Below, piece after piece: positions 28,118 to 35,790 of a DNA stretch of 54,254 nucleotides. A program made the translations under genes and the position numbers. Numbering within the stretch: the stretch's first letter is position 1; each line of letters opens with the position of its first letter. The notes under the pieces are model-generated. The model saw only the letters and a program-made list of their open reading frames with translations, had not been told where the DNA came from and did no database searches. Origin of the DNA: Caldithrix abyssi (lineage in GTDB: Bacteria; Calditrichota; Calditrichia; Calditrichales; Calditrichaceae); contig DRQG01000019.1 of NCBI GenBank assembly GCA_011369465.1, positions 1 to 54,254 on the forward strand. Reading direction: 5' to 3'.

Positions 28118-29560
28118 ATGAAACAGATACTGATTTTGGTGCTGCTGGCCTCGGCTATTTCCTGGGGACAGGGCATTTTAAGCAAGACCTATCTGCTAAA
28201 GGAAAACAGCAGCGAAGATTACATCTTTGACGGTTTTCTGTACGGAAACGGTATTGTGGACTTATTGGCCACGGATTCTCTGGTCTGGGCGGCAACGGGA
28301 TACGGATTAAACAAATCGGCCGATGACGGAGCTACCTGGCAAAATTTTCGCACCGTTCATTACGGCGGTAAAGGCGGCGTGGCGGCCATGGGCTATATGG
28401 ATGAGCAGACCTTCTGGATTTCCACCGCTTTCGATACCGTAGCCCAGGATCAGGAAATGGCGGCTGGCGGCGGTTTGAGTTACACCCGCGACGGGGGCGC
28501 TACCTGGACGCATATCAAGCAGCCTGTTGATTCCCGCGATGAAACCGAATACAGCCCGACAACCACCAATATTTCCAACATCACCTATGATATCGGATTT
28601 GTGGATTCGACCGTTTGGATAACCAGTTGGGCCGGCGGGTTACGCAAATCGAGCGATATGGGACAAACCTGGCAGGTGGTTACGGTGGACGGGAAGCCCT
28701 TTCGGGCGGCCAACGACAACCTGATTCATCTGGCCTTTTCGGTACTGTATGCGGATGGCGCTTTATGGGTTGGTACGGCCGGGGGCATCGGTAAAAGCAG
28801 CGACGGCGGCCAGACCTTCGAAATCTACAAACATAGTTCCACACAGCCGTCCATTTCGGGAAATTTTGTTGTGGCGCTGGCTCATCAGGAATATGACGGT
28901 ACGATCTGGGCGGCAACGATCGAAGCCAGCGACACCAGCGAGTTCCGGGCGGTCAGCTTTACCACAAACGGCGGGCAAACCTGGCAAACCACCCTGGACG
29001 GCGTGTTTGCCCACAATTTTGCCTTTGACGGCCAACGGGTATATGCGGCCACGGATCAGGGGTTGTTTGTAACCGAGGATAAAGGAAACAACTGGTATAA
29101 ATTACCGGATATAAAAGACCGTCAAAGCGGCGAAGAAATACTCACCGAGGTATTTTATTCGGTAGCGGTTCAGAAAAATCCGGGTGTTACCCGTTTATGG
29201 GTGGGCAGCGCGGACGGCCTGGCCTACACGGAAGATAACGGCAACACCTGGCATGTGATTCGTTCTTATGTCCGGTTGAGTAAACGTCCCCAACCGGCGG
29301 TTTACGGGTATCCTTCCCCCTTTTCACCCTCCCGGCACGATTATATGCGCTTTGAGTGCGGGGATGCTGCCCCATCCGAAATAGACATAAAAATTTATGA
29401 TTTTTCCATGGAACAGGTACGCGTCCTTCCGGTAACCGATTACAAACCGAAATGGGACGGCAAAAACGACGCCGGCGAAACCGTGGCTACGGGAGTCTAT
29501 CATTTCCGCGCTGAAATCAAAGGACAGGTAACCTGGGGTAAAATCGTTGTTATTAACTAA
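28118..29560 (+). CDS. Secreted Asp-box beta-propeller with FlgD-like C-terminal domain
   Basis: The 480-residue protein has a signal peptide ending SWG|Q and then at least seven Asp-box (BNR-type) turns: SADDGATW, TRDGGATW, SSDMGQTW, SSDGGQTF, TTNGGQTW, TEDKGNNW and TEDNGNTW. These indicate a Ycf48/sortilin-like propeller. From about residue 390 follows an Ig-like FlgD-type domain starting YPSPFSPS and containing KIYDFSMEQVRVL, WDGKNDAGETVATGVYHFRA and a final KIVVIN. Domains of this type at the extreme C-terminus act as sorting or anchoring modules in FCB-group secreted proteins. Neighbouring sprA and PorV-like genes make it a candidate cargo of the translocon; cargo status is inference. 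Confidence 0.82.
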   Translation: MKQILILVLLASAISWGQGILSKTYLLKENSSEDYIFDGFLYGNGIVDLLATDSLVWAATGYGLNKSADDGATWQNFRTVHYGGKGGVAAMGYMDEQTFWISTAFDTVAQDQEMAAGGGLSYTRDGGATWTHIKQPVDSRDETEYSPTTTNISNITYDIGFVDSTVWITSWAGGLRKSSDMGQTWQVVTVDGKPFRAANDNLIHLAFSVLYADGALWVGTAGGIGKSSDGGQTFEIYKHSSTQPSISGNFVVALAHQEYDGTIWAATIEASDTSEFRAVSFTTNGGQTWQTTLDGVFAHNFAFDGQRVYAATDQGLFVTEDKGNNWYKLPDIKDRQSGEEILTEVFYSVAVQKNPGVTRLWVGSADGLAYTEDNGNTWHVIRSYVRLSKRPQPAVYGYPSPFSPSRHDYMRFECGDAAPSEIDIKIYDFSMEQVRVLPVTDYKPKWDGKNDAGETVATGVYHFRAEIKGQVTWGKIVVIN

Positions 29561-29573
29561 AAGTGAGATTTCC

Positions 29574-30551
29574 ATGAAAAAGCAAATACATTCTGTTTTA
29601 TGCGCCGGTCTGGCTTCTGTGTTGATCCTGTTTTCATTTGCCTCCGCCGGAGAGAACGGCGGGTATGCCGGATCGTTTTTACGCATGGGCCTCGGAGCGC
29701 CCTCATTGGCTCAGGGGAACGCCACCATTGCCGGAACGCCTAACGCCTATTCCTTCTATTATAATCCGGCGTCTGTGGCCTTTCTGGACGGCAAAGTGGC
29801 CTCGCTTTCCTACAGCTTTTTAACGCTTGACCGGCGCTTTAATTATATCGGATTTGCCATGCCCATAAAGCCCGCGGCCGGTTTCAGCCTCGGCTGGATT
29901 AATTCCGGTAATGCCGATTTCCCTGGATATAATTCTTTGGGCGAGGAGTATGGGCAAATCAGTCACTCCTTAAATGCGGTCTATTTCAGCTTTGCCCGCA
30001 AATTCGGCAAGCGGGTTTCTGTCGGCCTCTCGGTAAAATATATGTGGGAACGCATCAACGACGGCGGAGTGTCTTTCGATTACAGCAGCACCGGCGTGGG
30101 CTGGGATGTGGGTATCTATTACCGCCCTCTGGATAATTTGACGCTGGCTGTTATGGTGCAGGACGCCGGTTCCAAATTCAAAGCCAGCACCACGGAAATT
30201 TTCGAACGCGGCGGAACGACAACGGATTATTTTCCGGCTCTGTACCGGGCGGGATTGCGCTACGAAACCTTTTGGAAGTGGCTGGTAATTAACTATACAT
30301 TCGAAGCCAGTTCCAAACTGCAATACAAGCACTTCATCGGGTTGGAAAGCCGTTATATAATCGGTGAAAAAAAGGACGGTGACAAATTCCTGGCTCTGCG
30401 TGCCGGAATGAGTAACGGCACATTTACTGCCGGTGCCGGAATGGGATTTCAATTATTCAAGATTATCAGCCATCTGGATTATGCGTTTGTTTCGTCCGTT
30501 GTCGATGAGGGCAGCAGCCATATTTTTTCCTGGCAGTTTTATTTGAATTAA
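29574..30551 (+). CDS. PorV/PorQ-family outer-membrane barrel protein
   Basis: The 325-residue protein has a signal peptide ending ASA|G and the PorV/PorQ-type start GSFLRMGLGAPSLAQGNA, with the typical N-A-Y-S-F-Y-Y-N-P-A-S block after it. The rest alternates aromatic-rich strands and ends with FSWQFYLN, as outer-membrane barrels do. PorV shuttles cargo from the SprA pore in Bacteroidota. This copy follows the propeller gene by 13 nt. I chose ATG 29574 over the TTG at 29547, because the latter lies inside the upstream gene and would place nine odd residues before a normal signal peptide. Confidence 0.8.
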   Translation: MKKQIHSVLCAGLASVLILFSFASAGENGGYAGSFLRMGLGAPSLAQGNATIAGTPNAYSFYYNPASVAFLDGKVASLSYSFLTLDRRFNYIGFAMPIKPAAGFSLGWINSGNADFPGYNSLGEEYGQISHSLNAVYFSFARKFGKRVSVGLSVKYMWERINDGGVSFDYSSTGVGWDVGIYYRPLDNLTLAVMVQDAGSKFKASTTEIFERGGTTTDYFPALYRAGLRYETFWKWLVINYTFEASSKLQYKHFIGLESRYIIGEKKDGDKFLALRAGMSNGTFTAGAGMGFQLFKIISHLDYAFVSSVVDEGSSHIFSWQFYLN

Positions 30552-30604
30552 TATTATTTTTGAAATAAGTGTGCTTGCGGATGCTATAAAAACAAGGAAT
30601 TATG

Positions 30605-31513
30605 ATGAAACGATTCTCAATAACAATCGTAACCCAGCTGCTATTCGTATGGGCTGCCGTACAGCCTGCGCAAGGCGGCAATGCCGGGTTTGCCTTTTTA
30701 AAGATCGCGGTTGATGCCCGGGCGGCGGCCATGGGCGGCGCCTATACGGCGCTGGCCTCCGACGCGGCGGCGGCTTACTGGAATCCGGCCGGATTGGCCG
30801 GCAGCGCAAAAAAATCACTGGTACTTATGCATAATGAGTGGCTGGCCGATATTACGCAGGAATTTGCCGCATTGCAGTTTTATCAGGGAAAACACAACTG
30901 GGCGCTCTCTTTAAATTTAATCAATATACCCGGTATTCAGATTCGCGGTAATACCCCAACCGAAAAGCCCGACGGAGTTGTAGAAGCGATTAATTTTACA
31001 GCGGCGTTCAGTTATGCCACTGTTCTGGCGGAAAACTGGCAGGTAGGGGGCAGTTTTAAATATCTGCATGAAAAATATTTTATGGCCGCCGCTAACGGAT
31101 GGGCGGTGGATGTGGGCGTACAGCGTCGTTTTGGAGAAGACTTTCTTACCGGTATAACCCTGCAAAATTTGGGTAATATGCAGCCGCTGCTCAATGTGGC
31201 TACGCCTTTGCCGTCACTGGCCCGGGCCGGTGCGGCCTATTATATACCCTTTGCCCTGCTGGGCCGCCGGCCTTTGCTGTCCGCAGATATACAGTACATT
31301 TTTGATGAAGGCGCAGAAGGGCGATTGGGTTTGGAATTCGGTTTTCGGGAATATCTGGCCGTACGCGTTGGCTATGTAACCGGCCGGGCAACCCAAAGTT
31401 TCACGGCGGGACTGGGCATTCAGTACAGCGGCTATCATCTCGACTATGCGTATGCGCCTTCGGAATATGACCTCGGCAATACGCACCGTATATCCTTCGG
31501 ATTCTTCTTTTAG
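30605..31513 (+). CDS. PorV/PorQ-family outer-membrane protein, second copy
   Basis: The 302-residue protein shows the family start FLKIAVDARAAAMGGAYTAL followed by AAAAYWNPAGLAG, then many aromatic beta-strands and an end in ISFGFFF with a terminal Phe as in barrel proteins. The signal peptide can be cut QPA|Q. ATG 30605 is preferred over ATG 30602 because AAGGA at 30594-30598 is better spaced. It is the last gene of the sprA operon, 53 nt after its paralogue; the two share the family fold but are clearly diverged, so they may bind different partners. Confidence 0.8.
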   Translation: MKRFSITIVTQLLFVWAAVQPAQGGNAGFAFLKIAVDARAAAMGGAYTALASDAAAAYWNPAGLAGSAKKSLVLMHNEWLADITQEFAALQFYQGKHNWALSLNLINIPGIQIRGNTPTEKPDGVVEAINFTAAFSYATVLAENWQVGGSFKYLHEKYFMAAANGWAVDVGVQRRFGEDFLTGITLQNLGNMQPLLNVATPLPSLARAGAAYYIPFALLGRRPLLSADIQYIFDEGAEGRLGLEFGFREYLAVRVGYVTGRATQSFTAGLGIQYSGYHLDYAYAPSEYDLGNTHRISFGFFF

Positions 31514-31520
31514 TATTCGT

Positions 31521-31553
31521 ATCGATTCCATCGTTTTTAGCGATGGAATCGAT
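31521..31553. repeat. Perfect 13-bp inverted repeat after the sprA operon
   Basis: ATCGATTCCATCG (31521-31533) and its exact complement (31541-31553) enclose TTTTTAG. There is no T-tract on either side, so it is not a standard intrinsic terminator, though its place 8 nt after the last stop suggests transcript-end processing or stability. Confidence 0.55.
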
Positions 31554-31726
31554 GACTTCCACACTTAATTTAACGATGAATAGCCGGCAATTTTTTTCAA
31601 AAGATATTTTACTTTATTTAAAAAATAGCTACCTTCTTTTATCCTATTCCCAAATAAAAGTCATGTTACGAACAGACCTGACCGAAAACATATTTGTAAG
31701 AAAAAAAGTGCAACGGAGAACGAAGC

Positions 31727-32161
31727 ATGATTGACCAGGCCGATTACCGTGTTGCCAAACGATTAGCCGAACGCGATTTTTATCCTTTTGCCGAAAATAT
31801 CTATATCGATATTTTTAAAGCCTTCAGTCATTTTCCTCTGTCTTTAAAACAATTGGGAATAAACGGTGAAGGGGAAACGATCACTTTGATGGCGCTTAGC
31901 GCCCAAAACTGCTTTGAAACGGACAAAGGGGATTTTGAATCGTTGTTTGAAGATGTACTAAAGCGTTTAAAAATATTGATCGGTGACCGCCATCCGCAGG
32001 ACATAACCGTGGATGTGCTGCTGGGCTGCGTTCTCTATTTTTACCACCCTTCGGAGATACGGGGCCGATTGTCCTCATTCAAGGCGGATAAATATCTTAC
32101 CGATAAACAACAATATGAGTTCGAACTGAAGAAAAAGACCTTCCATATCCATATAATTTGA
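31727..32161 (+). CDS. Hypothetical protein, 144 residues
   Basis: I do not recognise this protein. It is soluble, without signal or membrane segment, probably helical, and begins MIDQADYRVAKRLAERDFYP. The central part is rich in Leu and Phe (IFKAFSHFPLSLKQLGINGE) and the end is strongly basic and aromatic (KKKTFHIHII). A GGAG site at 31715-31718 supports the ATG at 31727, and codon use resembles its neighbours. It stands alone, 213 nt after the sprA operon and convergent with the aminotransferase gene. Confidence 0.75.
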   Translation: MIDQADYRVAKRLAERDFYPFAENIYIDIFKAFSHFPLSLKQLGINGEGETITLMALSAQNCFETDKGDFESLFEDVLKRLKILIGDRHPQDITVDVLLGCVLYFYHPSEIRGRLSSFKADKYLTDKQQYEFELKKKTFHIHII

Positions 32162-32270
32162 ATCTGCTCAAATAAAAAATATCAGATCAATCCGCATTCA
32201 ATTAGGACTTAAAATTAAAGCATCTTTTTTCAGTAAGCTGATTTGGAAATAGTATGTTTATTCCCGGCTA

Positions 32271-33740
32271 TTAAGGCCGAAACGTTTTCTCCAGATCAAT
32301 GACGAAATGGTCGTTTTGGGCCGGAATAAAGTCGCCGCTGTGTTTATCGAAACGGTAATCTTCCGACCATTCCTTATGATGTGCGATGATCTCTTTTAAG
32401 GCGTCCAAAATATAGTCGATTTCCGCGTCGGTCATCACCGGATGCAGAGAGGCTCGCACCCAGCCGGGTTTTTGGCTAAAATCACCCAGGTCAATCATCT
32501 CGGTAATCCGTTTTGATTCGTCGTAGGAAATGTTAAGCAAGATATGGCCGTATGTTCCCGCGCAGGAGCAACCGCCCCGGGTTTGAATGCCAAAGCGGTC
32601 GTTAAGCAGGCGAACAATCAGATTGTGATGGATATCTTTGTGATAGAAAGAGACATAGGCCAGACGATTACGCTGGTGCGCTTCCAGAATGGAAATTCCC
32701 TCGATGTTCTGTAACCCGTTCATAAAACGCTCCTTAATCTGATGTTCCCTTTCGGCCATTTTGTCGATGCCCATTTCTTCTTTTAATAAAACGGCAAGGG
32801 AAGCTTTTATGCCTTGCAGAAAACCGGGCGTGCCGCCGTCCTCGCGTATCTCGATTTCATCAAAATAGTGGTGTTCACCCCAGGGGTTGGTCCAGGTTAC
32901 CGTGCCGCCGCCGGGATGGTCGGGAATTTTGTTTTTGTACAATTCTTTGTTGAACACAATAACACCCGAAGCGCCCGGACCGCCCAAAAACTTATGCGGC
33001 GAAAAGAAGATAGCATCCAGGCGTTGTTGTTCTTTGGACGGGTGCATATCTATTTTTACATAAGGCGCCGAGGCCGAAAAATCCACAAAACAATAGCCGC
33101 CGAACTCGTGCATAATTTCGGCCATTTCGTGATAGGGCGTTTTTATGCCGGTAACGTTGGAACAGGCCGTGAATGTGCCGATGATGAGTTTCCGGTCTCT
33201 GTTTTTTTTCAAAATGTCGCGTAGATGATTAAGATCCGGCAACCCTTCTTCGGTACGGTTGATTATTTTCACTTCGCTCAGCGTTTCTACCCATGACGTC
33301 TGATTGGAGTGGTGTTCCATGTGGGTAATGAGGATGAGCGGCCGCTCAATGGCGTCATTGCCGTTAAAGAGGGGTTTAAACTTTTCGGGTACCCGCAATC
33401 CCAGAATCCGCTGGAATTTATTCACGACCGCTGTCATACCGAACCCGGCAAACAGAAGACAGTCGTCCGGACCGGCGTTCACGTGTTTCTTTATAATATC
33501 GTGCGCCTGATGGTACGCTTTGGTCATCACGGTACCGGTGAGTGTGGTTTCGGTGTGTGTATTGGCCAGATACGGCCCCAGGGTGTTGGTGATATACTCA
33601 TCGATCGGCCGGTACAGACGCCCGCTGGCCGCCCAGTCTGCATATACGATTTCTTTTTTACCGGCAGGAAAGGGGTGGGTAAAGTTGTACCCGATAATTT
33701 TGTCTCTGAAAGGAGCAAAATACGATTCCAGTTGGTTCAT
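32271..33740 (-). CDS. Class V aminotransferase, cysteine-desulfurase-like
   Basis: PLP-dependent fold-type I enzyme of the class V group that includes cysteine desulfurases and selenocysteine lyases. The 489-residue protein has VYADWAASGRLYRPIDEYI near the start, FVDFSASAPYVKIDM, the PLP lysine K250 in SPHKFLGGPGASG, and a Cys-rich active-site loop RGGCSCAGTYGH with C391 and C393 in the region where desulfurases carry their sulfur-accepting Cys. It is ~80 residues longer than NifS/SufS enzymes, mainly in the middle and at the C-terminus. No iron-sulfur scaffold genes are adjacent, so its physiological role is open. Confidence 0.85.
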   Translation of the reverse strand: MNQLESYFAPFRDKIIGYNFTHPFPAGKKEIVYADWAASGRLYRPIDEYITNTLGPYLANTHTETTLTGTVMTKAYHQAHDIIKKHVNAGPDDCLLFAGFGMTAVVNKFQRILGLRVPEKFKPLFNGNDAIERPLILITHMEHHSNQTSWVETLSEVKIINRTEEGLPDLNHLRDILKKNRDRKLIIGTFTACSNVTGIKTPYHEMAEIMHEFGGYCFVDFSASAPYVKIDMHPSKEQQRLDAIFFSPHKFLGGPGASGVIVFNKELYKNKIPDHPGGGTVTWTNPWGEHHYFDEIEIREDGGTPGFLQGIKASLAVLLKEEMGIDKMAEREHQIKERFMNGLQNIEGISILEAHQRNRLAYVSFYHKDIHHNLIVRLLNDRFGIQTRGGCSCAGTYGHILLNISYDESKRITEMIDLGDFSQKPGWVRASLHPVMTDAEIDYILDALKEIIAHHKEWSEDYRFDKHSGDFIPAQNDHFVIDLEKTFRP

Positions 33741-33780
33741 GAGAGGTGCCTTTAATTTTAGTTTAAATCATAACCGTCAA

Positions 33781-33809
33781 AATATAATCACGATTCAATT
33801 TAAAGACAA
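33781..33809 (-). promoter_or_regulatory. Putative promoter of the class V aminotransferase gene
   Basis: Minus-strand TTGTCT (33809-33804), 17-nt spacer, TATATT (33786-33781), about 40 nt before the ATG. Pattern match only. Confidence 0.42.
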
Positions 33810-33874
33810 ATCTCCCAAAGGGTGAGAGCTGCCCGATTTGATAAATAGAGATAAAAAAGGACACTCAAAAAAAT

Positions 33875-33904
33875 TTGATTTATAAACGCTCAAAACGCTA
33901 TCTT
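33875..33904 (+). promoter_or_regulatory. Possible promoter of the outer-membrane protein gene
   Basis: TTGATT (33875-33880), 18-nt spacer, TATCTT (33899-33904). It lies 35 nt before the start at 33940 in a divergent intergenic region. Weak match. Confidence 0.3.
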
Positions 33905-33939
33905 AATCCTGCTTTAACAATGGGATGAAAGGACAACCG

Positions 33940-34827
33940 ATGGGAAAGATAAGATTATTGGCGATCGCTTTAACAGTACTCTTTATGATGCAAACGCTTT
34001 TTGCTCAACGTTATCGCAGCGATGACCCTGAAGATGTGGTGGAATTTTTGGGGTTAGGCTGGAGCTGGGGGTACGAACGTTATTCCAAACCGTTTATCGA
34101 AGCCGGTTTCGGTCTGGCGCAGGCGGATCATTATAAATTTGGGGGTACGTTTTATCTGAACGGTCTGGCCGAGGCAAAATTCGGTTATAGTGCAACCGAT
34201 TCCTTTACCACCGGCGTAATACGTTTAAAGGAAAATTACTTCGTCGGATCGCTGCTGCAAAAAGACCTTAATTTTATAATGGAAGAAGACGAACCGGACT
34301 ATACTTCTATGGATATAAAACGCTTCGGTTTTGGCGTACGCCGCGGGTTCGGGTACAATTTAGCGATTTTGAGGATTTTACCTTACATCCAAAATTCATT
34401 TATGTGGTCTCAGATGTCCTCGGTACGGCCCGCCGGACTATCCCAGGAAGATATCGATTTGCTGGATCGCTTTGAGGACAGCTATCGCTTTAACTTTGTT
34501 AACGGAACCGGATTGAAAATTCGTCTGTTTGGCAGCCTGGAAGCGGATGCCTCTTATGAATATACCGTGGTTTATCCACGGGTTATTTTCTGGCAATGGC
34601 TGGGCAGCTATACAATTATGTACATGAGCATGGGCGTTATTTCCAGTTTTGCGCGGGATATTGTGGATAATTCACCCCTGCTCGGTCCACTGGTCTATTT
34701 TGCTATGACCAATGGGTTAAATTATGCCTTCTATTCGGCCTTCAAAAGCAATATGAACTGGCCGTTTCCATCCGAAGCTGCCATGTACAACCAATCCCTG
34801 AAAATCAGTTTATCGCTGGTGTTTTAG
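33940..34827 (+). CDS. Probable outer-membrane beta-barrel protein, unknown family
   Basis: No named family recognised. The 295-residue protein has a clear signal peptide (MGKIRLLAIALTVLFMMQ...LFA|Q) and then alternating hydrophobic, aromatic-rich strands ending in SLKISLSLVF with C-terminal Phe, the usual outer-membrane insertion signature. I start it at ATG 33940, because AAAGGA at 33928-33933 is well spaced from it; the in-frame ATG at 33925 would add five residues before a normal signal. It is a single-gene unit divergent from the aminotransferase gene. Confidence 0.72.
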   Translation: MGKIRLLAIALTVLFMMQTLFAQRYRSDDPEDVVEFLGLGWSWGYERYSKPFIEAGFGLAQADHYKFGGTFYLNGLAEAKFGYSATDSFTTGVIRLKENYFVGSLLQKDLNFIMEEDEPDYTSMDIKRFGFGVRRGFGYNLAILRILPYIQNSFMWSQMSSVRPAGLSQEDIDLLDRFEDSYRFNFVNGTGLKIRLFGSLEADASYEYTVVYPRVIFWQWLGSYTIMYMSMGVISSFARDIVDNSPLLGPLVYFAMTNGLNYAFYSAFKSNMNWPFPSEAAMYNQSLKISLSLVF

Positions 34828-34951
34828 CGTTTTTATGAAAGGGGCATGCAAAATCGGCGGTAAACCCTCCTTGCTTTCATAATAAGAAAAAATAAACCAA
34901 CCGCTTTTATTATTTGGATCAGACCCGTATATTTCCTTTAATATAATTTTG

Positions 34952-34989
34952 TTCCTCTCCTTCCGTAATATATTAAGGAAGGAGAGGAA
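34952..34989. repeat. Perfect 13-bp inverted repeat upstream of the sensor-trkH operon
   Basis: TTCCTCTCCTTCC (34952-34964) pairs exactly with 34977-34989 over a 12-nt AT-rich loop. There is no T-tract. It lies 36 nt before the start codon of the HAMP protein, so it may be a leader hairpin or an operator. Its purine arm is Shine-Dalgarno-like but too far from the ATG to act as one. Confidence 0.5.
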
Positions 34990-35025
34990 TAAAACGACGT
35001 ATAAAATATCACGAGGGGCTGTGTA

Positions 35026-35790
35026 ATGGGACTGCGTATAAAAATATTATCGGGCTTTCTTCTGTTATCCCTGATGCTGCTCATAGCCGGGCTTTGGTCG
35101 ATCAACGAATTAAAATCCATCGGATCATCGGTGCAGCGCATCCTGGATGAAAACTATAAAAGCATCTATGCCGCCAAATTGATGAAGGAAGCGCTGGAAC
35201 GGGAAGACAGCGCGGTGCTGCTGCTGATGCTGGGCAAATGGGAAGAAGGCCGCCAAATCCTGAAATCGGCAGACAGTATGTTTGTGCATAATTTTTCTTT
35301 TGCCAAAAAGAACGTCACCATCCCCGGCGAACAGGAGCAATTAAATACCATAGAGAATAAATATCGCTCCTATAAAAAATTATGGGAACGTCCCATTGTG
35401 GATACCAATCGGGAAGGCAATTTACAATGGTATTTTCAACAGTTACATGATTCTTTTATGGATGTGAAAGAAGCGGTGAATGATTTGATCGATTTAAACG
35501 ATAAAATGATGTACCAAACCGCTTCGGAATTAAAAAACCGTTCCAACCGGGCCATTATGCCGGGCATTATCGCCATTCTTGCCGCGCTCATCTTTACATT
35601 TATCTTCAATTATCTGGTAAATTATTATATGGTCAGCCCCATTATCCGAATGACCGAACGGGTAAAAAAGTTTATTGAGAAAAGAACGCCCTTTGATATC
35701 GAAGTGGAAACAAATGATGAGATTGCTCATCTGGCCGAAGCCATTTATAATTTGTGCGAGTCGGTGAGAAGCAGGGAAGAAGAGCAATGA
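35026..35790 (+). CDS. Membrane sensor with four-helix periplasmic domain and HAMP, no output domain
   Basis: The 254-residue protein has TM1 at about residues 8-27, a helical periplasmic domain of ~150 residues resembling four-helix-bundle sensors of chemoreceptors and kinases, TM2 at about 178-200, and a HAMP domain at ~202-250 (SPIIRMTERVKKFIE, then NDEIAHLAEAIYNL with the D-E-x-x-x-L of the second HAMP helix). It stops directly after HAMP, and no kinase, cyclase or methyl-accepting domain follows. Its stop overlaps the trkH start by 4 nt (ATGA), so the two proteins are probably made together. GAGGGG upstream supports ATG 35026. Confidence 0.82.
   Translation: MGLRIKILSGFLLLSLMLLIAGLWSINELKSIGSSVQRILDENYKSIYAAKLMKEALEREDSAVLLLMLGKWEEGRQILKSADSMFVHNFSFAKKNVTIPGEQEQLNTIENKYRSYKKLWERPIVDTNREGNLQWYFQQLHDSFMDVKEAVNDLIDLNDKMMYQTASELKNRSNRAIMPGIIAILAALIFTFIFNYLVNYYMVSPIIRMTERVKKFIEKRTPFDIEVETNDEIAHLAEAIYNLCESVRSREEEQ

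Noticed and set aside
31543-31734. 63-residue reading frame
   Set aside because: It starts inside the hairpin, has no ribosome-binding site and overlaps the better supported gene at 31727.
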